Positions 16,224 through 26,600 are shown, counted from the first letter of the stretch. The stretch: 46,375 bases of DNA from an uncultured Chlamydiae bacterium (GCA_945952445.1 CAMFIG010000013.1:1-46375); one strand, 5' to 3'. Notes: generated by a model not told the origin, from the sequence alone. Program-made: numbers and translations.

Positions 16224-18988
16224 CGCAAACACTCTTCTATGGTATTTTGTAAGCGGGCATGCTCGAGTGCATGCTCAAGAAGAGCTTTTGCCGACTGCAG
16301 ATACCCTTGAGTGAGTAAGGCATTTGCATAGAATGCTGCGATGTCGGGGTTTTGGCCAGACATTTCATAGAGTTTCTGCATGAGCTTCTCTGCTTGGGAA
16401 AATCTTGCTTGCTGGATGAGAAGATCCGCTTGTGTTTGTTGCATCAGGTAGGTGGGTTCTTTTTCTTTTGTAATTTGGTCGAGAGACCTTCGATAGAAAT
16501 ACTTTGCGCTTCCATATTGGCGTAGGTGTTCTAAGATAGCTCCATATTCATAGAGCATTTCATAATAAGAAGAAGAGGACTTGTAATCTACAGAGAGAGT
16601 TTGATAGGTGTTGAGTGCTGAATTTGCAAGGGTATAGTCATGCGCATCGAATGCAGCTTTTGCGAGATTTTTCCATACAGAAGCATCCCCTGGATATTCT
16701 TGGGCCATTTTCTTCCATATTTCTCGCTTGATCCCTGTCTCTTTGGCGGCTTCTGCATACAACGAGAGTTGTTGGTATTGCCGCAAGTCTGTCATGAGAG
16801 GATAGGCTTTTTGGACAGCGTGAGCGAGTTCTACTGTATTCTTTTGAAAGACGAGGGCGTCCATGTAGGCAAAGCGAGCATTCAAGAGGATCGGTTCATT
16901 TTCTCTTAAATGATACAAGCGGATTGTCTCTTGGTATTGCCGCATTGAGACAAGATAAGAAAGCCAGTAGCCGAAGTCTTTGGAAGAAGAAGAGAGAGCT
17001 TTTTGGACGACCCAAGTAATCTGTTCCTCTGAAGGATTGGGTCCCCATATATAAATGAGTGTCTGGACTGTAAGGCTCTCTGCAGGTGCCTCTTTGGCAA
17101 GAGCAAAGAACATAGACTCTGCTTGGGGGATGTTTTTCACACCATCGAGATAGGCATAAGCAAAGTCGGTTGCCAGATCTTCTGAAAGAGGGCCTTTTTT
17201 TGCGCTGAGGAAATCGAGGAGGTTTTTAAGGTATTTCGGATGGGACCTAGAGGCGAGGACTAGCGCTTGCAAGTATACCTTTTCAGAAGCTTCATCAAAA
17301 GAAGAGGAGGGAATTGTTTTTAAGAAGTCTACGCCAGCTTCTACTTTTCCATTTTGTATTAAAGAGAGTCCATAGGCAGTTTGGGCAAAAGAAGAGGGAT
17401 ATTGGTTGCGCATTTTTTTAGCTATATAAAGAGCTAAGGGATACTCTTTATAGTCTTCGGCAACAGAGTATAAATCATAGAAGAAATAGAGAGGCAGTTC
17501 TCTTTGCCAAGAAAGCCAAAGAGCCGTTTTCTTTGTTTTCCCAAGCGCAATATCTAACAGGGCTAGATATTGTGCTGCACGCTTCTCTCCTATATGGACG
17601 GTAGCTTTTTGTATCAATGTATAAAGGGTCAGGGTTTCATGGATCGAAATATAGCCCATGGCAACTTCTGCTAGCTCATAGTCAGGCATGCCGATGAAAG
17701 GGAAAAGAGAGGCTCCTAGCTCTAAAGCTTCTTCTCGAAACCCCGCTGCCACTGATATGCGAAAAAGCTCGTAGCGATCAGACGGGGTTAACTCTGAGCT
17801 TTTGATGAGGCTGTGAAGATGGGCTTCTCCGTCGGGAGATTGCATAGCAATTAAGATCGCTTGAGCGATCACAGGATGAGAAGAGAGGTAGCCATTTCCG
17901 AGGGCTTCTTGTAGCTTTTCAGCAAGGACTGGTTTGTTGTTTTTTAAAGAAAACACACATAAGGAGATTAAGTTGGGTTCATCAATCTCTCCAGGGTGCA
18001 TGGAAGAGATCATCTCTAGAAGGGGGGCTGTTTCTCTTTTTTCGATAAAGGCATTCCAAAGAACATTAGATAAAGCCCCATTTTTAGGGTTCTTTGCTAA
18101 AAGTTCCTGTATCTGAGAGAGGATCTCCTCTCTGTTTTGAGAGGGATCTTCCCAAAGAATCCTAAGAGCGATGGTTTGCAGACGTATATTATTTTCTAGT
18201 AATGGAGCGATCCTCTGTGCGAGATATGGAGCATACAGGGGATAGTTTTGTTGATAGTGGAGCAGAGCATAAGAGATTACAAGCTCTTGAGGGTGGGAAA
18301 ACAGATATTCTACCAACATGTTGGTAGCAGACATCATTAAGGTTTGATTGTTGCCCTCAAGCTCGCTCAGCTTCCAATCCACCCAAACTTCAAAAAGAAC
18401 ATCGCTAATCAGAACATCATTTGGATAGATAGCTCTTCTCTTCTCTAAGGTCGTTTTGGCTTTTATGTATTCTCCTTTCTCTGCATACAAGGCTGCTAAG
18501 TCGAGAAAGTATCCGGCATTGGCTTTTTCAGAGATGATTAAAGACTCTAATACAGAGACAAGGTCTTTCGTTTCTCCTCTACGGATAGATTCTGCTGCGA
18601 GGTCTTCTAGCATATCCGGCTGAGCGCCCAATGCTTTCATAAGCGCTAAAGTAGCGAAGTAGGCATCATATTGCTGGTCATCGAAATAGAGGTCTGCGAG
18701 GATCTTTAAAGCATATACATCTTGAGGGTGGGCTGCAGTATATTCGCGCAAAAGAAAGATCGCTTGAGATAGATCTCCTTTTTGCTGGTAGATCTTTGCC
18801 AAAGGGATTACAACCTCTGCCGACTTATGGCCTTCTCGGTATGCTTTTTTATAGTATTGCAAAGCACGTTCATACTTTTTCTCTTTGAACTCAATGAGGG
18901 CAATTTCATTCAAAGAGGGGATGAGATAATAGGAAAAAGAAAGCCCAAGAGCTGTGCATAGAAAGATCCATATGTAATGTGTTTTCAT
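16220..18988 (-). CDS. pelB: Periplasmic TPR scaffold half of PelB
   Basis: The start is ATG 18988, which shares an ATGA with the pelA stop; an upstream start at 19132 would lie inside pelA. Residues 5-22 (YIWIFLCTALGLSFSYYL) anchor the protein in the inner membrane. The remaining ~900 residues are tandem TPR helices (for example YERALQYYKKAYREGHKSAE, AKTTLEKRRAIYPND, NALLTQGYLQSAKALLEHAL). Pseudomonas PelB uses such a scaffold to bind PelA and guide the polymer to the barrel. At 922 residues it is longer than that region usually is. It ends in an ATGA overlap with the barrel gene. Confidence 0.93.
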   Translation of the reverse strand: MKTHYIWIFLCTALGLSFSYYLIPSLNEIALIEFKEKKYERALQYYKKAYREGHKSAEVVIPLAKIYQQKGDLSQAIFLLREYTAAHPQDVYALKILADLYFDDQQYDAYFATLALMKALGAQPDMLEDLAAESIRRGETKDLVSVLESLIISEKANAGYFLDLAALYAEKGEYIKAKTTLEKRRAIYPNDVLISDVLFEVWVDWKLSELEGNNQTLMMSATNMLVEYLFSHPQELVISYALLHYQQNYPLYAPYLAQRIAPLLENNIRLQTIALRILWEDPSQNREEILSQIQELLAKNPKNGALSNVLWNAFIEKRETAPLLEMISSMHPGEIDEPNLISLCVFSLKNNKPVLAEKLQEALGNGYLSSHPVIAQAILIAMQSPDGEAHLHSLIKSSELTPSDRYELFRISVAAGFREEALELGASLFPFIGMPDYELAEVAMGYISIHETLTLYTLIQKATVHIGEKRAAQYLALLDIALGKTKKTALWLSWQRELPLYFFYDLYSVAEDYKEYPLALYIAKKMRNQYPSSFAQTAYGLSLIQNGKVEAGVDFLKTIPSSSFDEASEKVYLQALVLASRSHPKYLKNLLDFLSAKKGPLSEDLATDFAYAYLDGVKNIPQAESMFFALAKEAPAESLTVQTLIYIWGPNPSEEQITWVVQKALSSSSKDFGYWLSYLVSMRQYQETIRLYHLRENEPILLNARFAYMDALVFQKNTVELAHAVQKAYPLMTDLRQYQQLSLYAEAAKETGIKREIWKKMAQEYPGDASVWKNLAKAAFDAHDYTLANSALNTYQTLSVDYKSSSSYYEMLYEYGAILEHLRQYGSAKYFYRRSLDQITKEKEPTYLMQQTQADLLIQQARFSQAEKLMQKLYEMSGQNPDIAAFYANALLTQGYLQSAKALLEHALEHARLQNTIEECLR

Positions 18989-21201
18989 AGGCGGTCTATC
19001 GTAATGTGGATTTCTTGGTTGAAAGGCAGTTCTTGTTCTATCTGAAGAGTCTCTGTAATCACTGCGATCTCTTTTTCTTGGGCAGCTTTGCCAAAGCCGA
19101 TCCGATAGGTGCCTATAGGAACATTCTTCCATGTCATCGCCATCGTTCCAAATCCTCTAGAGGAAAAGGAGATCTGCGATGGGCTCATCTTTAAATCCCA
19201 TATTTCCCAGCTGCTCTCTTCGAGGTGGGGAGTAGGTGGGCCTTCTCCAAGCGCAAGGATAGGCTCTTCTATGGCAGGGTCTAGATGTACATAGAGAGAG
19301 CCTTGGTATTCTTTATACCCTAAAATCCCATGGCTATTTGGAAAATCCACTACTTGGTGAGCATGGTCAAAGCGGATCGTTTGCAATCCTTTGCGGTGGT
19401 GGAACTTCCAACTGCTAGAAGATAGAGGTTCTATTTCTATGGAATAGAACCCTTCTGCAAGATGGCAAAAGCGAGAGGTTTGGATCGCGATAGGATGTGT
19501 AGACCGAATATATTCGATATTTTTTAAAACAGCATGGAGGCTTGAAAGAAATTCTCCCGAATAGCTGTGGTAGTACAGAAGAATCGGTTTAATCCTTCTT
19601 GGGGTTTCTGTGTTTTTCAATGTCTCAGGCAAGTATTGGAACCCGTAAAATCGGTTGGACCATCCATGCGTATAGATATTTTCTGCGTTGGCAGAACTAT
19701 AGATCTGTATTTTGCCCTCAGGTTTTCTTCCGAGCGGATAGACAAAGAGAAGAGAGGGATATTCTGCATCGAATTGGACAAATCCTCCTCCTATGTGGGT
19801 TAGGTGTTGCTCTTCGCACAGAGAGATAGCCCGTCCCCAAGGACGCCCATCGCCGGACCATATCAGCGTTTGAATGGTTTTTTTTGTAGGCGCAAGTCCG
19901 TTGAGAAAAGATACGGATCCTTTGATCTCCCTTTCTAAGTTGAAAGGCTCGTTAGCATAGGCCCTGGGAGTTGCGTATTTCCATGTAAGCGCCGTATCAT
20001 AGCCGCTAAAAGGATCTTCTTTGAGGTGTTTTAATTCCGCCTTATTTAAGGTGCTATAGTATTTAGCTCGAAACCAGCTTAAAAAGCTATTTTGCCAGGT
20101 CTTGCTAGGGTATCTGTGTAGATAAAACAGTTCTTTGTCCGGAGTTCCTGTCCGGAAGAAATCCCAGGCGAAAGGATGGCTGTAGGTGTGAGATGCTGCC
20201 TCCACTTGAGGGAGCTGAAAATATTTCCTAGCGATCTCTTGGCTTTGAGGCTTGGCTTCCCATGACGGGTCGACATCAGCTGCAACGACTCCTACTGTGA
20301 CGGGAATGTCTTGATTGGGCAAGATGACATTTTCTAAAAGGACCTCGGAGCAATATTTTGTTTGGCCTTCAATCGCTGTTTTTGTGTTCCAGTTGTCTCC
20401 ATGTAAAGTAGAGTAGAAAATCCTTCTGCCTACAAGAGTTGTCGTATCGGGGATCGGCAGACCTTCTCGAGGGAAAATCAGTTCAAAGAAATGGAATGGA
20501 TCGATAAACCATTGCTGCATCCTTGGATCTGTAGAGAATTGGTAGCTGTTGGCAAAATAGTCAGCTACATAGGCTCCATGAGGATGGATGACGATGAGGT
20601 CGGCTTCGCTATCGGGTTGTCCTGGGATGCCGACTTTTAAATAACAGCAAGCTTTTGGGTCGAATGCCTTTGTAATATAAAATGAAGGGAGTATAGAAGG
20701 ATAATTTCTCTCTGCTGGATATAGCTTGTCAGAAGCAGATAAAACTTTGTACCCAAAGGGATAATCTATGTATTTTTGGGTGTGGGTGATTCCTAGCTGT
20801 TCGAGTAGGCGGTTAGAGACTGAGCTCGGCATATAGTTTCCATCCAGATCGGCATAAAATCCTCCATTTCTCATTATAACCACTTTTTTTCCAAGGTGGA
20901 TCGCTTGGACAGCCCATTCTATGAAAGCTTTAGGATCTTTCATTTTCGTCTCTTCATGGAAGCAGAGGAGGATGCCGAGGATGTCTTTTCTTTGAGAAAG
21001 GTCGGGAAGTGGTGTATGGATGTCGTAGTAAAGAACATCGATCCCTAGGTGATTTAGAGGCATTTCGAGCATTCTATGGACAAGGCTTTCTTCTACAGCT
21101 TGGTTGACACGGCTATCCCAGAAGGCGAGGACATGTCTTGGCATCTTCTCATCAGCAAACGCGTACAGGGGAAATAACAAAAGAATCAGCAAAACCCGCA
21201 A
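18985..21201 (-). CDS. pelA: Pel deacetylase PelA without the glycoside hydrolase domain
   Basis: PelA partially deacetylates the GalNAc-containing polymer in the periplasm. Pseudomonas PelA (948 aa) has a GH166 hydrolase, a reductase-like Rossmann domain, a CE4-type deacetylase and a beta-jelly-roll. Here a signal peptide (RVLLILLLFPLYAFA) leads straight into the Rossmann-like domain (HVLAFWDSRVNQAVEES, KKVVIMRNGGFYADLDGN). The deacetylase follows with HGDNWN (Asp269) and SHTYSHP (His338, His342), then a C-terminal beta domain (about 585-738). The hydrolase is missing. I choose TTG 21201, which has GAGGG upstream and places the signal peptide at the N-terminus; a longer frame opens at 21306. 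Confidence 0.93.
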   Translation of the reverse strand: MRVLLILLLFPLYAFADEKMPRHVLAFWDSRVNQAVEESLVHRMLEMPLNHLGIDVLYYDIHTPLPDLSQRKDILGILLCFHEETKMKDPKAFIEWAVQAIHLGKKVVIMRNGGFYADLDGNYMPSSVSNRLLEQLGITHTQKYIDYPFGYKVLSASDKLYPAERNYPSILPSFYITKAFDPKACCYLKVGIPGQPDSEADLIVIHPHGAYVADYFANSYQFSTDPRMQQWFIDPFHFFELIFPREGLPIPDTTTLVGRRIFYSTLHGDNWNTKTAIEGQTKYCSEVLLENVILPNQDIPVTVGVVAADVDPSWEAKPQSQEIARKYFQLPQVEAASHTYSHPFAWDFFRTGTPDKELFYLHRYPSKTWQNSFLSWFRAKYYSTLNKAELKHLKEDPFSGYDTALTWKYATPRAYANEPFNLEREIKGSVSFLNGLAPTKKTIQTLIWSGDGRPWGRAISLCEEQHLTHIGGGFVQFDAEYPSLLFVYPLGRKPEGKIQIYSSANAENIYTHGWSNRFYGFQYLPETLKNTETPRRIKPILLYYHSYSGEFLSSLHAVLKNIEYIRSTHPIAIQTSRFCHLAEGFYSIEIEPLSSSSWKFHHRKGLQTIRFDHAHQVVDFPNSHGILGYKEYQGSLYVHLDPAIEEPILALGEGPPTPHLEESSWEIWDLKMSPSQISFSSRGFGTMAMTWKNVPIGTYRIGFGKAAQEKEIAVITETLQIEQELPFNQEIHITIDRL

Positions 21202-21329
21202 AGGACCCTCATTTTGGAGATCTTTTTGTTTTTTATCATAGACAACTGAATAAGTGCAAAAAATGATTTTATATATTCCGTGAGAAAAATAACACGATTT
21301 GTACAATGGCGATAAAAGAAGAGGAAATC
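21202..21329. promoter_or_regulatory. Divergent promoter region of the pel operon and the ugd-kinase operon
   Basis: These ~130 bp separate two long divergent operons and should hold both promoters. On the minus strand TATGAT (21235-21240) is a reasonable -10 for pelA, although no good -35 stands at the right distance. On the plus strand TATATT (21272-21277) is a candidate -10. The area is AT-rich. I see no clear operator palindrome. Confidence 0.4.
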
Positions 21330-22637
21330 ATGGAAGGGGTGCTTGCAGATAAACTTCTAAATAAGACAGCGCGCATTGCGGTCATAGGCCTTGGTTATGT
21401 CGGTCTTTCGATTTTAGAGGCCTTTGCGGAAGCTGGATTCCCTGTACTAGGGTATGATTGCGATCAAGAGAAGGTAGATACGTTGCGAGAAAAAAAAAGT
21501 TATCTTTCGTATCTGTCGCCAAGATCTCTTCATGCTGTCATAGAAGGGAAGAATGCTGCATGTTCCACAGACCCTCATTCTTTGGAGGGGATAGATGTGT
21601 TTATCATCGCTGTCCCCACTTCGTTAGATGCGCATAGGGTCCCTGATTTGTCGCATGTGGAAGATGCGGCTAAATTGCTTTCTCACTATTTGCGACAAGA
21701 TCAGCTTGTGGTCATGCAAAGCACAAGCTATCCGGGAACGACCGAAGAGAGGGTGCTTCCCTTGCTGCAGTCAGAAGGCCTGAAGGTGGGAAAGGCTTTC
21801 TATCTGTCGTTTGTTCCGGAAATTTCAGATATTGGTAACCCCGATTTTTCTTTTGGCAAGATCCCTAAAGTGATCGGAGGTGTTACGGAAACCTGCGGCA
21901 AGCTCACACAAATCCTTTACGAGCATGTCTCTGAACATGTGTATTTGTGTTCTTCTCCTAAGATCGCAGAAGCCGCTAAGATCTTACAAAATGCTTATCG
22001 TCTTGTGAACATCTCTTTTATCAACGAGATGAAAATCGCTTTGGGCCGGATGGGGATCGACATCTGGGAAGTAATTGGAGCTGCCTCGAAGAAACCCTTT
22101 GGATTTGTCCCTTTTTATCCGGGCCCCGGCATCGGAGGCGACTGCATCCCTGTAGACCCGTATTATCTTGTATGGAAAGCAAGAGAAACCGACAGTCCTA
22201 CTTCTTTGATCGAAAGAGCCGGAGATATCAATGCAGAGATGCCCCACTATATTCTGGAGAAGATCAAAGATGCTCTTTCTTGCGATCATAAAGCGCTTGC
22301 TGATGCGAAGGTGCTCGTCTTAGGGGTTGGCTTTAAAAAGGATGTCAATGACCTTCGGGAGTCGGCCGCTTTAAAAATCTTACTGCTATTACAGCAAGCA
22401 CATGCCAAGGTAAGCTACCACGACCCTTACGTTCCCAAACTCATCCCAAGTGGTCGGTATCCTCTTTCTATGGAGAGCGTTGTTTTAGAGTACTCAAACT
22501 TAAAAGAGTATGACTGCACTGTGATTGTCACAGATCATAGCTTTTATGATTGGGATGCCGTATTGCAATATAGCCAAAGGATTGTAGATACCCGCAATGT
22601 ACTCAGAAAACAGGATACAAAGGTGATAAAGGCATGA
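21330..22637 (+). CDS. UDP-N-acetylglucosamine 6-dehydrogenase-like enzyme (WbpA/TviB type)
   Basis: This NAD-dependent enzyme oxidises C6 of a UDP-HexNAc to a uronic acid. The N-terminal Rossmann domain has RIAVIGLGYVGLSI; the central stretch VPTSLDAHRVPDLSHVEDAA and STSYPGTTEERVLPLL fits the UDP-GlcNAc rather than the UDP-Glc subgroup. The active-site segment is GPGIGGDCIPVDP with catalytic Cys272; most HexNAc dehydrogenases read GGHCIP, so Asp replaces His. The C-terminal domain has GVGFKKDVNDLRESAA. ATG 21330 follows GAGG and gives 435 residues. It overlaps the epimerase gene by ATGA and heads the operon divergent from pel. The product could be UDP-GlcNAcA; substrate is inferred. Confidence 0.88.
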   Translation: MEGVLADKLLNKTARIAVIGLGYVGLSILEAFAEAGFPVLGYDCDQEKVDTLREKKSYLSYLSPRSLHAVIEGKNAACSTDPHSLEGIDVFIIAVPTSLDAHRVPDLSHVEDAAKLLSHYLRQDQLVVMQSTSYPGTTEERVLPLLQSEGLKVGKAFYLSFVPEISDIGNPDFSFGKIPKVIGGVTETCGKLTQILYEHVSEHVYLCSSPKIAEAAKILQNAYRLVNISFINEMKIALGRMGIDIWEVIGAASKKPFGFVPFYPGPGIGGDCIPVDPYYLVWKARETDSPTSLIERAGDINAEMPHYILEKIKDALSCDHKALADAKVLVLGVGFKKDVNDLRESAALKILLLLQQAHAKVSYHDPYVPKLIPSGRYPLSMESVVLEYSNLKEYDCTVIVTDHSFYDWDAVLQYSQRIVDTRNVLRKQDTKVIKA

Positions 22638-23602
22638 GAGTTTTAGTGACGGGAGGTGCTGGATTTATAGGATCTCATCTGGTGGACTTTCACCTACATC
22701 GAGGAGATTTTGTCATAGCGATCGATAACTTTTCTGCAGGAAGAAGGGAAAACATCGAATCTTTCCTATCCCATCCTCGCTTTCGACTGATAGAAGGGGA
22801 TGTAAGGCTGATCGATCTCCAAGAGCTAATCTCTCAAAGCGACAGGGTCTATCATATGGCGGCCCTTGTCGGGATGAAGCTTGTTCTTTCCCATCCTGTA
22901 GAAGCTTTTCTTAGCAACATCGAAATGTCTGCGCATGTATTACAAGAGGTGTCTATCAGTAAAAATCGCCCTCGCGTGTTGATTGCTTCCTCCTCATGCG
23001 TATACCAATGCCAGGATTTTGCCAAAGAGGATGATCCTTTGCTATCGATTCCTGCGGGGCAATATAAACAGCATATGTATGCGCTCAGTAAGATATCCTC
23101 TGAAGCCATTGCAGATGGATATATAAATCAGGGATTGCACTGCGTCATCGCCCGGCCTTTTAATGTGATAGGCCCTCGCCAAACAGGGCGTTATGGGATG
23201 GTGGTGCCGAACTTTATTGAGCAGGCTCTGCGAGGAGATCCTATTACGGTGTATGGTGATGGCAAGCAGACGCGTGCTTTTTGTGATGTGCGCGACGCAG
23301 TCCATGCTATGCATCTATCTTTAGAAAAAGAGGCGTGCAAAAACCAAATTGTCAACATAGGATACCCTCAAGAGATCTCGATCTATGCGCTTGCAGAAAA
23401 GATCAAAGAAAAGACGAAAAGCTCTTCTCCTATCGTTTTTGTCCCATACCAAGAAGCCTATGGGATGGAATTTTATGACATCCAAAGAAGAAATCCGGTG
23501 ATTGACCATCTACAGCAATGGACAGGGTTTGTGCCGCAGTATGGGTTGGAAGATACGCTCGATGCGATCATCGACGCAGAAAAAAAGAAGAGAGTCCTAT
23601 GA
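22634..23602 (+). CDS. SDR-family UDP-sugar epimerase
   Basis: This extended short-chain dehydrogenase has TGGAGFIGSHLVD at the NAD site, IDNFSAGRRENI after strand 2, the catalytic SSSCVY and YALSK (Tyr-x-x-x-Lys), and RPFNVIGPRQ and GDGKQTRAFCDVRD typical of UDP-sugar C4-epimerases and UDP-GlcA decarboxylases. It is full length at 322 residues. With the dehydrogenase just upstream it could form a TviB/TviC-like pair giving UDP-GalNAcA; alternatively it could act like PelX, a UDP-GlcNAc C4-epimerase linked to pel clusters that supplies UDP-GalNAc. It overlaps both neighbours by ATGA, so translation of the operon is coupled. Confidence 0.88.
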   Translation: MRVLVTGGAGFIGSHLVDFHLHRGDFVIAIDNFSAGRRENIESFLSHPRFRLIEGDVRLIDLQELISQSDRVYHMAALVGMKLVLSHPVEAFLSNIEMSAHVLQEVSISKNRPRVLIASSSCVYQCQDFAKEDDPLLSIPAGQYKQHMYALSKISSEAIADGYINQGLHCVIARPFNVIGPRQTGRYGMVVPNFIEQALRGDPITVYGDGKQTRAFCDVRDAVHAMHLSLEKEACKNQIVNIGYPQEISIYALAEKIKEKTKSSSPIVFVPYQEAYGMEFYDIQRRNPVIDHLQQWTGFVPQYGLEDTLDAIIDAEKKKRVL

Positions 23603-26600
23603 AACAAGAGATATATCGCATTTTTTCTTTTTGTGCAGCTGCTATCGTGGCTTTTTTAGGGGCTTTTTACCTGTTCTGGTGGTATTGGACTCAAGGGCAA
23701 TATCCGCAGACGATCGCCATCTCTTATCCGGGCTGCTATGCTTTTATGTTGATCGGGATAGGCCTTTATTTTTTTACTCTGCAAAAAAAGAACGGAGTCT
23801 ACAGAATCGCAGGAGCGGGTCTTTGTCTCATCGTAGCGACCCTTTTTATTTATTACCTATTTTTGCAAGGCTCTTTTTTATCTGCGTATCCTTTTTTCTC
23901 TTCTTATCCGAACCCTCTCAATATGATCGGATTTGGACTTATAGGAACTGTCTTCTGCACAGCGCGCCAGGGCAGCGCAAGTCTGCTCCAGCATCTATAT
24001 GGTTTTTTGGTCAGCTTTACCTGTATTGGGCTTGCTCTATTGGGCTTGCTACTTTATTTTCATGGATTGAATTCTCTCCATGGCAATACCCATTTGTTTG
24101 GGTTGGTAGGACTGATGGTTGGAAGTCTGGGGTTGGTTGCATCGTTTTTACGTTCTATCTTGGAAAAACAAATCAATCTACATAGATGGCTTCCATTTGT
24201 CATAGGAGCCAGTCTTTGTGTTTTTGTGTCGTTTTTAGCCGTTTCTTTGCAGCTTAGCCGTGAAACCGAAACGAGGTTCACGGACTTTTTAATTTGGTAT
24301 GCAGCCATTGGCGGCGCTGTGTTTTCTGGACTTGCGGCCTTGCTTGTGTATTTATTGTTGCAGTCAAAGAGAGAGCTTCGGCAGAGGATTGACATGGAAG
24401 AAAGAGAAAAAATCTCTTTAGAATTGGCGGAAGTGGGTATTTGGCGTTGGGACATTCAAAAAGACCGAGTCTATTTGGATGATATCATGCACAAGCTCTT
24501 TGGACTGCCTCCAAGAACTTTTACAGGATGTTTAAAAGACATTATGTTTTATTTGCCGGCTCAAGATAGAGACCAGTGGCAAGCAGAGATCGATAAAAGT
24601 CTTCAATATCAATTGCGATATGAACAGGACATGAGAGTTGTTTGGCCGGACCATTCCATCCATGTGCTTCATGTAAAAGGGAAATGCATCGTGGATGCGG
24701 AAGGATCGCCTTATATAATGCTAGGCGCTGCGATCGATGTCACTGAGAATAAAAATATGGAATTGTCTTTGAGACTTTCTGATGGGGTTGCGAAGATCCT
24801 GGCTTCAGCTTCAACCATCCAAGAAGCATCAAAGAAGTTAATGGGGCTTTTCCATCACCTTTTAGGCTGGCAAGTTTTGATGATATGGAGAAAAACCGAG
24901 CAAGGATTAAAGTGTCTTATCGCGCAGTCCATTGAAGACTCTGACCTCTCTCAATTTTTACAGCAAAAACAACAGATTTGTAAGGAAGGATGTTTTTGGA
25001 GAATTATAGAACAAGAATTACGTCCTATGGCTTTTGAAGATATCAGCAAGCTGAATACCTGTGCTTGCGCAGAGATCGCCCAGCAGTCGGGGGTGCGAGG
25101 GTCTTTTGCCTTTCCTGTCCAAGAACAGGGACGGTTTTTTGGTATGGTAGAACTATTTAAAAAAGATCTTTTTGAACCTAAATTCACCTCTGCTTTAACC
25201 GATCTATGGAACAAAATAGGGGGTATGATTGGGGAGTTTATCCAAAAAAAAGAAAAGGAGCGAGCGTTTTTCGATCTTGCGAAAATTGTGATGATGTCTC
25301 CTCAGCCTATTTATAGTTGTTCTTTAGATGGAATTATTTTGAGTTGGAATCAAGGTGCAGAACAGACCTTTGGGTGGAAAGAAGAAGAGATCATTGGAAA
25401 AAGCATCAAGGAGCTCTACCCACAAGATCTATATTCTGAGTTCCATCTGCTCATCAGAGAATTCCATGAAGGGAAAGACCTGATTCGGATCCACTCGCAA
25501 AGGGTGACAAAAACAGGGGAGCTTCGCTTTGTCCAGAATATGTATTTCATTCTTTCCAACGGTGGGGAACATGAAAAGAAAGTAGCGGTCATTGTCAATG
25601 ATATCACAGAAGAGATGCAAGCTCAAGAAGCCTTAGATCTTATAGAAAAGAAGTATCGCGATTTTGTAGAAAGCACAGAGGATTGGATCTGGGAGATGAA
25701 CCTCAAAGGGGTGTTTACCTACTCCAATCCGGCAGTCATCCGGATCCTTGGCTATTCCCCGGAAGAGATCGTAGGGCAGGCTATTTACTTTTTTGTGCCG
25801 GAAGGAATGAAACAAGAAGTCCATCAGGAACTAGAAAATAGCATCTATACGGAAAGAGCTTGGAAACATAGGCTCTTTACTTGGAAAGACAAGCACGGAA
25901 GGGACACAATCTTAGAAAGCACGGCGATGCCTATATTTGACAAACAAAAGAAGCTCATAGGATTCCGGGGTGTCGACCGAGATGTGACGGAACGGGAAAA
26001 AATCGAGCAGACTAAAAATGAATTTATCGCGAAGGTAAGCCATGAAATCAGAACACCTCTCACCGCAATCCATGCTGCTTTAGGGCTGCTAGCGGTACAA
26101 CAAGAGCTCTCTTCGAAAGCCCAAGATCTGGTAAAACTCGCTTATCGCAATTCGAGCTGTCTTATCGATCTCATCCGAGATATTATCGACGTGGAGAAGA
26201 TCGCTCTTGGAGAATTTGCATATAAGCTCGAGAAGATCCCTTTAGCAGATATTGTCTACGAGGCATTGGAGTCTTTGAAAATCATGTTTGAAGAAAGCAA
26301 GGTAGAAATCTTAGCAGAGTCGATGATACCAGATGCAATAGTGAATGTCGATCGAGACAGGCTGCATCAGGTTTTGTTTAACCTTCTTTCGAATGCAATC
26401 CATGTGTCTGTAGCGCATGGCAAGGTCGTAGTTTCCATGGAGCGCCAAGGACGAAAAGTCCGGGTGTCTGTCCATGATGAAGGCCCCGGCATATCGGAAG
26501 AATTCCAGACCCGTATTTTTGGACTGTTTCAACAAGCCCCGAGAGATCGTATTCAGGGAAAGAGCTCTGGTCTTGGTTTAAATATCTCAAAATCGATTAT

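Noticed and set aside
18989-19132. A longer N-terminus for the PelB TPR protein
   Set aside because: Those 48 residues lie wholly within pelA, are Arg-rich and unlike a membrane anchor. The ATG at 18988 in an ATGA overlap, followed by the anchor, is much better.
23502-24185. A 227-codon open frame overlapping the start of the histidine kinase
   Set aside because: It is a shifted-frame shadow: its sequence is rich in Arg, Ser and Cys with no domain, while the overlapping frame encodes the clear membrane region of the kinase.
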